In this document: piece after piece, positions 1 through 5,643 of the stretch | How the letters are laid out: each line of letters begins with the position of its first letter | Position numbering within the stretch: the first letter of the stretch is position 1 | NCBI GenBank assembly: GCA_900551055.1 | Contig: URUK01000029.1 | Location: forward strand, 1-31,186 | From: an uncultured Prevotella sp. | GTDB lineage: Bacteria; Bacteroidota; Bacteroidia; Bacteroidales; Bacteroidaceae | Direction: 5' to 3' | DNA: 31,186 nucleotides | Notes under the pieces: generated by a model | Database searches by the model: none | What the model was told of the DNA's origin: nothing | What the model saw: only the letters and a program-made list of their open reading frames with translations | Made by a program: the position numbers and the translations under genes

Positions 1-99
1 TTTGAAATACAAAACAATATAAATTATTTCATTTCAAAGAAGGATTATTCTTATATCGAACTCACGTTAAGACTGACATAAACTGACAGATTACGAACA

Positions 100-161
100 C
101 ATCTGTCAGCCCTTAACTTTCTGAATGTCAGCCTGTTGTCTCCAAAACTGACAGATGACAG
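100..161. repeat. Half-copy of a CTGTCAG palindromic repeat
   Basis: This 62-bp stretch aligns without gaps to positions 30760-30821 at the other end of the window. Both begin with TCTGTCAGCCC after one or two bases and both end in ACTGACAGATGACAG. At 82-109 a short hairpin pairs CTGACAGAT with ATCTGTCAG. It appears to be the right half of the 194-bp palindrome seen complete at 30628-30821, with a diverged or lost left half. A 22-bp periodic array follows 26 bp later, the same module order as at the right end. Confidence 0.7.
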
Positions 162-187
162 AGCTTTTATAAAATAATTTCATTGTT

Positions 188-297
188 TGTAATTGGTGTC
201 CTTTTGGCTTCCGGTTTGCCGTGTTTTATAATGTAATATGCCACCTTTTAGCTTGTAAAAGGTGGCATATTGCAGTATGATATGGCCTGTTTAAGGC
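188..297. repeat. 22-bp periodic array, copy 1 (five units)
   Basis: Five consecutive 22-bp units start at 188, 210, 232, 254 and 276. Units 1, 3 and 4 begin with TGTAA and carry CCTTTT or AAAAGG cores. Unit 2 is poorly conserved. Units 3 and 4 are mutual reverse complements and form a 16-bp perfect stem (235-250 with 256-271, loop GCTTG). A second small hairpin (TGGCC with GGCCA) lies at 283-299. The stem sits just downstream of the small minus-strand ORF at 307-411 and could terminate it. Confidence 0.75.
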
Positions 298-306
298 CAT
301 TGAGCC

Positions 307-411
307 TTACAAGTTGGCAAGCCATTTCTTCCCACTTTTGGTTTTGAACCAAATCAATATCCCTATACCTATTACGGAACATATTGAAAAAAGCATAATC
401 AAGAAATCCAT
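307..411 (-). CDS. Putative 34-residue single-pass membrane peptide
   Basis: A small ORF runs from ATG (409-411) to TAA (307-309). The product starts MDFLIMLFSICSVIG, so residues 3-22 form one hydrophobic segment. It ends in a basic tail (KTKSGKKW), the layout of a one-pass peptide with a cytoplasmic positive C-terminus. No Shine-Dalgarno sequence is visible, which is normal in this phylum. It lies downstream of, and on the same strand as, the toxin-antitoxin-like unit at 480-1670, and a 16-bp hairpin follows at 235-271. I do not recognise the family. A chance ORF is possible at this length, but the clean hydrophobic-then-basic pattern argues for a real gene. Confidence 0.5.
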   Translation of the reverse strand: MDFLIMLFSICSVIGIGILIWFKTKSGKKWLANL

Positions 412-479
412 GTAACTATATAGTTAGAAAAAAGTACTCCTATCCTTTTTTCAAGGCAGAGACGGAAAAACTGTCCGGT

Positions 480-776
480 TTATATTAGTATTCCTGTTTT
501 AAGAATGTCTGCATAAAGAGGATTATTTGTGTCCTCTGTAAGTAGAACTGGCTCTATAAGATTGCTTATCTTACGTTTCAGCTTCCACAGTAAAGGAGTA
601 TCTTCAAAATAATCATCGCTCATTCGTTCTACCACAACGGCAATGTCTATGTCGCTATCCTCCGTATGGTTGCCTTTGCTGTATGAACCATAAAGGTAAA
701 GAGCCTTTAAGGGCAACCGTTCTGCGACTGCCGCCTTATAGCGTTGTGCCAATTTTATAGCTTGCTCTTTATCCAT
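480..776 (-). CDS. Minimal nucleotidyltransferase (MNT-type, antitoxin-like)
   Basis: A 98-residue pol-beta-superfamily nucleotidyltransferase. The signature GSY at residues 30-32 is followed by DSDID (40-44), giving metal-binding Asp42 and Asp44; Glu75 in the strand IEPVLL is the likely third acid. Proteins of this size are usually MNT partners of HEPN toxins, where they transfer nucleotides to the toxin and inactivate it. No HEPN gene is adjacent. The neighbour, whose stop is 11 bp before this start, is a zeta-like P-loop kinase. It is the last gene of a three-gene minus-strand unit. The fold and active site are clear; the antitoxin role is inferred from size and context. Confidence 0.85.
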   Translation of the reverse strand: MDKEQAIKLAQRYKAAVAERLPLKALYLYGSYSKGNHTEDSDIDIAVVVERMSDDYFEDTPLLWKLKRKISNLIEPVLLTEDTNNPLYADILKTGILI

Positions 777-787
777 AAAAAATATCT

Positions 788-1384
788 TTATTTTAGTTTG
801 TCAAATGCTTCTGCAAAGAAACGGTCAAACCACTCGTAACTCTGATTAGTGATTTCATGTTTGGCAGACTTCTTGATGTATAGTGCAACAATTTCTCCAT
901 AATTGGAACTTCCGTCAACAAATGTGATATTGTCAAATAGATGCAAATTTTGTTGCACACGCTTGATGCCTTCATAAAAATTGTATTCAATGATTTCATC
1001 AGCCACATCATGTCCTCCAAACAACTTTCTTTGCATTACCCTCGTTGTACTTTCTTCCAAAGAACCCAAACCGAAATATAAGAGCGAGATTTTATATCCG
1101 GCCTCCTTGAACTCCCCAATCATATTCAAAATAAGGTCGTTGGAGAAGTTTGTTTCAAAAGCAAAATCTTTATGCTGTGCAATGGCTTCATCTTTTTGCT
1201 TCTGCAATTCGCTTGCCACTGTACCATTTATCCAGCGTTCTATCCAATCGGGGTGTTCCTTACGCAGGTTTAGTGCAAGCAAGTCGCCGTCAAAGGACTT
1301 GCAATGTATATAAAAAGGTGACAAACGGCTTTTTCCTGCACCGTTTGCACCTGCAATCACCGTAAACTCGGGCCGTCTTTCCAT
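788..1384 (-). CDS. Zeta-toxin-like P-loop kinase
   Basis: A 198-residue P-loop protein. Walker A is GANGAGKS at residues 12-19, followed by a conserved-looking FDGD (31-34) and FAFETNFS (74-81), which matches the position of the catalytic Glu-Thr stretch in zeta/PezT proteins. Zeta toxins phosphorylate UDP-N-acetylglucosamine and block wall synthesis; related kinases act on other substrates, so the substrate is uncertain. The start codon follows the upstream stop by 4 bp with GGGAAATG between, which suggests translational coupling. It lies between an unknown 93-residue protein and an MNT nucleotidyltransferase. There is no epsilon antitoxin homologue I can recognise. Confidence 0.8.
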   Translation of the reverse strand: MERRPEFTVIAGANGAGKSRLSPFYIHCKSFDGDLLALNLRKEHPDWIERWINGTVASELQKQKDEAIAQHKDFAFETNFSNDLILNMIGEFKEAGYKISLLYFGLGSLEESTTRVMQRKLFGGHDVADEIIEYNFYEGIKRVQQNLHLFDNITFVDGSSNYGEIVALYIKKSAKHEITNQSYEWFDRFFAEAFDKLK

Positions 1385-1388
1385 TTCC

Positions 1389-1670
1389 CTATCGGTTTAA
1401 CAAATAAGCATACCTACCTTTCCCTTTGTCTGCAATCCTTGAAATAACAGTGTAGCTTCTTTCTTTACGGTTGAACTCTACCAAATCTTCACTGCCGTCA
1501 GGATTCGCCAAATAGAAGTTGCCCTGCTTGTCCCAAAACGGAATGGAAAGTCCTTTTGCCCAGCCCTCTAAATAAATGTTTTCAACCTCTTTACGGACAT
1601 TATCGTTTACTTCCTTAACTGTCTTACCGTTAGGAAGCTTTATGTTTTCTATTTCAGCATATTCACACAT
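1389..1670 (-). CDS. Uncharacterised 93-residue protein, first gene of the zeta/MNT unit
   Basis: A small, soluble, mixed-charge protein with no signal peptide or membrane segment. It has an acidic/aromatic centre (YLEGWAKGL near residues 34-42) and a basic C-terminus (ADKGKGRYAYLLNR). I do not recognise its family. It is first in the operon, directly behind a TATCTTTG -7 element, and its stop lies 4 bp before the zeta-like kinase start. Being first and small matches the usual position of an antitoxin, so it may be the cognate neutraliser of the kinase. That role is context-based only. Confidence 0.7.
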   Translation of the reverse strand: MCEYAEIENIKLPNGKTVKEVNDNVRKEVENIYLEGWAKGLSIPFWDKQGNFYLANPDGSEDLVEFNRKERSYTVISRIADKGKGRYAYLLNR

Positions 1671-1694
1671 GGCTGTTTATGATTTTGTTTGTCG

Positions 1695-1727
1695 CAAAGA
1701 TAGGCAATAATGCCAAAACAATTGCAA
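1695..1727 (-). promoter_or_regulatory. Promoter of the zeta/MNT unit
   Basis: On the minus strand TATCTTTG (1695-1702) matches the Bacteroidota -7 consensus TAnnTTTG. A weaker -33 match (TTGC, 1724-1727) lies 21 bp upstream. The predicted transcript begins near 1690, about 20 nt before the ATG at 1670. Confidence 0.6.
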
Positions 1728-1787
1728 CAAACAATTAATAATCTCATTTTTATGGGAGGACTTTTTTCTGTTTATTCCTATAAGACT

Positions 1788-1808
1788 GACTTTTTTTCAA
1801 AAAAAGTC
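1788..1808. repeat. A/T-rich perfect palindrome
   Basis: GACTTTTTTT and AAAAAAAGTC flank a single central C. An alternative left arm (AGGACTTTTTT, 1757-1767) can pair with the same right arm (1800-1810), giving two competing hairpins. Because a run of T adjoins each stem it could terminate transcription in either direction, but no confident gene ends here. Confidence 0.45.
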
Positions 1809-1936
1809 CTCACATACTTTGGTCTGTTTCTTTAGTCTATTGTTGCACATCCTGAATGTCTATTTGTGCAGAAGTCCAATAAAATATTAGGGTTGTCCAC
1901 AATCATTTTTATCCTTCTATCGTTGCCGTTTTTCGA

Positions 1937-2085
1937 TTATCGGCAATATGCACCCGTAAGCCGCTGAGTTGTGCTATTGAATTGGATATAATCGGAGATT
2001 TTTTTCATTTGTCCCCACAAATCAAATTTCTTTTGTCTTTCCATCGCTATCGTTTTCTGTTATTGATGGATAAAACTGAGCCATG
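1937..2085 (-). pseudogene. Possible frameshifted or truncated small gene remnants
   Basis: Two short overlapping minus-strand reading frames lie here. One runs from ATG at 2085 and encodes MAQFYPSITENDSDGKTKEI before a stop. The other runs 2044-1937 (35 residues, containing FDLWGQMKK and TTQRLTGAY). They overlap in different frames and together could be one small gene broken by a frameshift. Neither is recognised. They lie in an A+T-rich, gene-poor stretch (1671-2361) next to the toxin-antitoxin-like unit, as expected of decaying accessory DNA. Chance ORFs are a real alternative. Confidence 0.25.
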
Positions 2086-2221
2086 TTAATCTTTGGCCAC
2101 AAAGAAAGTAATAAATATTACGCTTTTCAGGCGAACCTTATTCATGTTTTTTATTAGTCTAAATTAAAATTGCAGTTTAAGAAGTTTAGTTATTTGATAG
2201 GCTGTTTATGGTGTAGTTGTA

Positions 2222-2276
2222 GTAAAAATTTGAATAGAAAAGCATGTTTTACATGTTTTTCTGTTCAAAAATTTAC
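2222..2276 (-). terminator. 26-bp imperfect hairpin downstream of the GNAT gene
   Basis: Arms 2222-2247 and 2251-2276 pair at 22 of 26 positions around a TTT loop. Two of the four mismatches are transitions that G-U pairing could tolerate on one strand. It lies about 85 bp past the stop of the acetyltransferase gene and is the best terminator candidate for it. The rest of 1671-2361 shows only the elements listed separately. Confidence 0.5.
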
Positions 2277-2361
2277 TGTATTTGTAAAATCGGGCTATCT
2301 TATCGCCTTGAATTAGATAGAGCGCGTTTGGGCTGTTTGGCTATGCACGACAAGTTTTCGA

Positions 2362-2925
2362 TTATATATTGTGGCTGTTTTTCAGTTGTTTCCATTCTTC
2401 TGCCGTAATCCGCATGAAGTGTTCCGTGCGGATGTCGCCTAACGGCGACATGTTGCCGGTTTCGGTATGGTGGTATGTCAATCCGCATTTCTCCATCACC
2501 CGGCGCGACTGCCGGTTGCCGTCGTAGTATCCGCACCATACGGCGGAGAGGTTTAGGTCTGTAAAACAACGGTGAAGCAGGCACTGCACGGCTTCGGGGA
2601 TAAGTCCTTGCCCCCAGTAGGGCACGCCTATCCAGTAGCCTATTTCGGCTTCGCCGTTTTTCATCGCCGCGCTGTGTGTGCCGTCATTGAACATTATGCC
2701 TGCGCTGCCTACGGGTTCGCCAGTTTCCTTCAGCACCACGGCGTATGTTTCAGGAGCGGCGAAGACGGTACGTATTATTTCGAGGCTGTTTTCCACCGAC
2801 GTGTGCGGCGGCCACCCGGCTATTGGGCCTATGGCAGGGTCTTTGGCGTATTTGTACAGGGCTTCAGCGTCGGTTTCCAGCCAGGGGCGGAGGATCAGGC
2901 GTGATGTTTCAAGGCGGTTACTCAT
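2362..2925 (-). CDS. GNAT family N-acetyltransferase (RimJ/RimL-like)
   Basis: A 187-residue acetyl-CoA-dependent transferase of the RimJ/RimL branch. It opens with the typical MSNRLETSRLILRPW strand, carries GEAEIGYWIG and then the acetyl-CoA loop PYWGQGLIPEA, and ends with a GNRQSRRVMEKCGL helix, all in family order. The start at 2925 is preferred over an ATG 16 codons earlier because the family begins at this Met and a TATATTTG -7 element overlaps the longer N-terminus. The substrate cannot be read from sequence; ribosomal protein N-termini, amino acids or antibiotics are all known for relatives. It is divergent from the ybjQ-like gene. Confidence 0.88.
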   Translation of the reverse strand: MSNRLETSRLILRPWLETDAEALYKYAKDPAIGPIAGWPPHTSVENSLEIIRTVFAAPETYAVVLKETGEPVGSAGIMFNDGTHSAAMKNGEAEIGYWIGVPYWGQGLIPEAVQCLLHRCFTDLNLSAVWCGYYDGNRQSRRVMEKCGLTYHHTETGNMSPLGDIRTEHFMRITAEEWKQLKNSHNI

Positions 2926-2970
2926 TGTGAGTTGTCTGTTAAAATGATGTTTTTTGAATATGAACAAATG

Positions 2971-2978
2971 CAAATATA
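2971..2978 (-). promoter_or_regulatory. -7 element of the GNAT gene
   Basis: TATATTTG on the minus strand matches TAnnTTTG. No clear TTTG was found 19-21 bp upstream. The predicted leader to the ATG at 2925 is about 40 nt. Confidence 0.45.
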
Positions 2979-3031
2979 CTGATTTTTTTGTACATTCGCA
3001 TCATGAACGTGTTTAATCAAAATAGGAAATA

Positions 3032-3349
3032 ATGTTATTATCAACAACACCGACTATTGAAGGGCGCCGTATTCTTGAATATAAGGGCGTGGTGACGGGA
3101 GAGACTATTGTAGGCGCGAATGTGCTTAAGGATTTTATGGCCAGTTTGAGCGATTTTTTCGGCGGCCGTAGCGGTACGTATGAAAAGGTGCTGCGCGAAG
3201 CCAAGGAATCGGCCATGCGCGAAATGGAAGAGCGTGCCATGGAACTGGGCGCTAACGCTGTTGTGGGCATTGACCTTGACTATGAGACAATAGGGCAGGG
3301 CGGCTCAATGCTTATGGTTACATGTAGCGGAACTGCAGTGGTAATTTGA
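3032..3349 (+). CDS. YbjQ/UPF0145 family protein
   Basis: A 105-residue YbjQ-type (DUF74) protein, close to the usual family length. It shows the family order of motifs: an N-terminal TTPTIEGRRI strand, then GVVTGETIVGANVLKDF, an alternating acidic/basic helix (EKVLREAKESAMREMEERA), GANAVVGIDLDYE and a C-terminal strand ending in GTAVVI. These small soluble proteins form pentamers in solved structures and have been called heavy-metal-binding, but no function is firmly known. AGGAAATA sits just before the ATG. The gene converges on the 170-residue gene at 3453-3965, with a long hairpin between them. Confidence 0.85.
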   Translation: MLLSTTPTIEGRRILEYKGVVTGETIVGANVLKDFMASLSDFFGGRSGTYEKVLREAKESAMREMEERAMELGANAVVGIDLDYETIGQGGSMLMVTCSGTAVVI

Positions 3350-3475
3350 AAGGGTGAAAAGGTATAAAGGTAAAAGAGTAAAAAGGTAAAAAACCGAACG
3401 TCTATATGTGTTGTAGAGAATATAATTTTTACTCTTTTACCTTTTTACTCTTTTACTTTTTTACCTTTCCACTTT
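3350..3475. terminator. Bidirectional hairpin of GTAAAAAG near-repeats
   Basis: The left arm (about 3350-3391) is made of iterated GGTAAAAGAGTAAAAAGG-type units. The right arm (about 3435-3475) is its near-complement, giving roughly 40 paired bases with a few mismatches. It separates two convergent genes, starts right after the ybjQ stop and runs into the 3' end of the opposite gene. It probably ends transcription from both sides. Confidence 0.65.
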
Positions 3476-3965
3476 CCCCCTTTCCCAGTTCGTAAGCGCG
3501 TGCGGCCATTCGGTTTATGATGCTTTCCGCGAAGTCGATGTCGATTTCGCCGATTGAGGAGTTGCGGGTGTAAGAGTTGACGTGCTCCTCTTCGGTTTCA
3601 ATATGTCCGGCGAGCAGGTTTATGAAGTTGCGGCGGTATTCTTCAACCATTACGTTGTATATTTCTTCTGTGCGGCAGGCGAAGCGCACGAGTTCCATTT
3701 CGGTAGTGGCCGGTGTGGCGAACTGCCTTAGCAGGCTTTCTATTTCGTCGGCCTTGTAGTTCATCCGTGCCAAGGAGTAAAACGCTTCATTATTGAAGTG
3801 TTTTGATATTTGTTCATAATGGTTGAGCATTACGCGCTTGATGTTTTTCGGCTCAAAGTGTTCTTGAATGTCTGTATCCGTCTGTGTTTCAAGCACTCCA
3901 GTGACGTAATATTTGAAGAACGCCCTGACAAGGGCGGCTATGGCAATGTCTTTTCCGCAATTCAT
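3453..3965 (-). CDS. Uncharacterised 170-residue helical protein
   Basis: A soluble, largely helical protein with no signal peptide, no Cys-rich site and no recognised domain. The last nine residues (KGESGKVKK) are encoded inside the GTAAAAAG-type repeat that forms the terminator, so the native C-terminus was probably different and the repeat supplied the present stop. The start codon also lies in a short direct repeat (TTCATAATT twice, 3961-3982), so even the N-terminal Met may derive from repeat DNA. It follows queG on the same strand by 31 bp and is likely co-transcribed with it. Function unknown. Confidence 0.75.
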   Translation of the reverse strand: MNCGKDIAIAALVRAFFKYYVTGVLETQTDTDIQEHFEPKNIKRVMLNHYEQISKHFNNEAFYSLARMNYKADEIESLLRQFATPATTEMELVRFACRTEEIYNVMVEEYRRNFINLLAGHIETEEEHVNSYTRNSSIGEIDIDFAESIINRMAARAYELGKGESGKVKK

Positions 3966-3996
3966 AATTCACAGTTCATAATTGTTGTCTTTTACC

Positions 3997-4914
3997 TCAT
4001 ATTTCTTTCAGTGCTGCATCTATGTTTCTTTTCAGGCCTTCGTATTTCGCCCGTTTTACGGCGCTGCCTTTGAACAGGCTGCGGTATTGCTCAATGGTAA
4101 GGTTTTGCCAGTCGGAGCGCGTCATGCAGAGCAGTTCTGGCTTTGGCTGCAGTTGCGGGTCGCAGGCCGGTGTGGCGAAGCGGTTGTGCGGACAGGCGGT
4201 TTGGCAACGGTCGCAGCCGTAAATGCAGTCACCCATTTTTGCGGCGAATGCCGGTGGTATGTCGCCGCGGTGTTCTATCGTAAGGTATGACAGACACCGG
4301 GCGGACCGCATTTGGCCGTCATGGCAGATTGCGCCTGTGGGGCAGGCGTCGATGCAGGCATGGCATGTGCCGCAACGTGAGGGAACGGGACGGTCGTGGT
4401 CCAATTCGAAGTCGAGAAACAGCTCGCCGAGAAAGAACATGCTGCCTGCATGAGGTATGACGAGCTGGTGGTTGCGGCCAGTCCAGCCAAGGCCCGCTTG
4501 TGCCGCCCAATAGCGTTCAAGCACAGGGGCTGTGTCGCAGAATGCGCGGTAGGCGGTTATGCCGAGGCGCGAGGCGAGCGTGTGCAGGCGTGACTTTACA
4601 ATGTCGTGATAATCTTGACCGAGGGCGTAGGAGGCTATTTGCGGTTCTCCGTCAGGCAGTTTTCTGCCGGGTGCGTAGTTGAGGGCTACGCATACAATGC
4701 TTTTTACGCCGGGCATGAGCAGGGTTGGGTCGAGCCGTTTCTCAACGTTGCGCGCCATATAGTCCATTCCGGCATGGCAGCCGGCATGGAGCCAGCGGCG
4801 AAAACGGTCAGCGCAGCTGGCTGATACGGGCGCGGCCTTGGCTATTCCGCAGGCGAAAAAGCCGAGGTCTTTAGCCTCGGCTTTTACTTGTTCACTTGAA
4901 AGTCTTGAACTCAT
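3997..4914 (-). CDS. queG: Epoxyqueuosine reductase
   Basis: A 305-residue QueG, the cobalamin and iron-sulfur enzyme that reduces epoxyqueuosine to queuosine at tRNA position 34. The catalytic Asp is Asp127 in FCDTAPVLERYWA. Two ferredoxin-like Cys sets bind the two [4Fe-4S] clusters: Cys181, 184, 187, 191 (CGTCHACIDACP) and Cys230, 234, 237, 241 (GCDRCQTACP). GLGWTGRN (141-148) is also family-typical. It lacks the C-terminal HEAT-like extension of the longer E. coli form, giving a compact version. Its first 23 bp overlap the end of the polysaccharide deacetylase gene, so the two are probably translationally coupled. Confidence 0.95.
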   Translation of the reverse strand: MSSRLSSEQVKAEAKDLGFFACGIAKAAPVSASCADRFRRWLHAGCHAGMDYMARNVEKRLDPTLLMPGVKSIVCVALNYAPGRKLPDGEPQIASYALGQDYHDIVKSRLHTLASRLGITAYRAFCDTAPVLERYWAAQAGLGWTGRNHQLVIPHAGSMFFLGELFLDFELDHDRPVPSRCGTCHACIDACPTGAICHDGQMRSARCLSYLTIEHRGDIPPAFAAKMGDCIYGCDRCQTACPHNRFATPACDPQLQPKPELLCMTRSDWQNLTIEQYRSLFKGSAVKRAKYEGLKRNIDAALKEI

Positions 4915-5503
4915 ATCCTTGCTCTTTCAGCCATTTCAATGCCTCGGGCAGTGCGTAGCGCAGCTTGTCGATGCTTTTCAGCGAATCATGGAATGTTATT
5001 ATCGAGCCGTTGCGCGTGTAGCGTTTTACGTTATTGAGCACGTCTTCAGCCGTGAGCCACTTGCTGTAGTCGCGCGTTACAAGGTCCCACATTACGATGC
5101 GGTATTTGCGGCCGAGGCGGAAATACTGCTCCCAACGCATCCAGCCGTGCGGAGGGCGGAACAAGTGCGCCCCTATGAGATTGTTGGCTTTCTCGGCGTT
5201 GGAGCTGTAAGCCTTGGCTGAATGCTTGAAACCGCCCCAATGGTTGAACGTGTGGTTGCCTACCTGATGTCCTTCGTCCACTATGCGCCTGAACAGGTCT
5301 GGATATTTCCTTACGTTGTCGCCGACCATGAAGAACGTAGCCTTGATGCCGTTGTCAGCCAGAGTGTCAAGAATGAAAGGCGTGGATTCAGGTATCGGAC
5401 CGTCGTCGAATGTCAGGTAAATGGCTTTTTCCGTCTTGTCCATGCGCCATGTAGCCCGTGGGTATAGCCAGCGGAGCCATTTGGCAGGCTGCTCTATAAT
5501 CAT
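4892..5503 (-). CDS. Polysaccharide deacetylase (NodB-like, CE4 fold)
   Basis: A 203-residue NodB-homology-domain protein. The motifs are in order: TFDDGP at 31-36 (catalytic and metal Asp), HTFNH at 84-88 (the two metal His), RPPHG at 116-120 and FHDS at 171-174 (catalytic His172). Such enzymes remove N-acetyl groups from peptidoglycan or other GlcNAc polymers. No signal peptide or membrane segment is evident, which is unusual for a wall-modifying enzyme; it may act on a cytoplasmic sugar conjugate or be exported another way. Motif 3 has His instead of the common Tyr. The 3' end overlaps queG by 23 bp. Confidence 0.88.
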   Translation of the reverse strand: MIIEQPAKWLRWLYPRATWRMDKTEKAIYLTFDDGPIPESTPFILDTLADNGIKATFFMVGDNVRKYPDLFRRIVDEGHQVGNHTFNHWGGFKHSAKAYSSNAEKANNLIGAHLFRPPHGWMRWEQYFRLGRKYRIVMWDLVTRDYSKWLTAEDVLNNVKRYTRNGSIITFHDSLKSIDKLRYALPEALKWLKEQGYEFKTFK

Positions 5504-5514
5504 TTTTTCTTTTC

Positions 5515-5639
5515 AGTAGTTAAAGGAGTTAAAGTAGTTAGAGGAGCTAAAGACAATACTCTTGATTGTTGTGCCAGGGGGTTACGACGATTGGCCTTTG
5601 TCTTTAACTCCTCCAACTGCTTCAACTCCTTTAACTACT
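5515..5639 (-). terminator. 40-bp hairpin of AGTTAAAG near-repeats
   Basis: Arms 5515-5554 and 5600-5639 pair at 36 of 40 positions around a 45-nt loop. All four mismatches are transitions and three of them become G-U pairs in RNA made from the minus strand, the strand both neighbours use. It starts right after the DUF2723 stop codon and ends 12 bp before the deacetylase start. It probably terminates or attenuates read-through between these genes. Confidence 0.65.
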
Positions 5640-5643
5640 TGAA

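Noticed and set aside
188..297. 22-bp arrays as a CRISPR array
   Set aside because: Units are directly adjacent with no unique spacers, unit identity is low and no cas gene is present.
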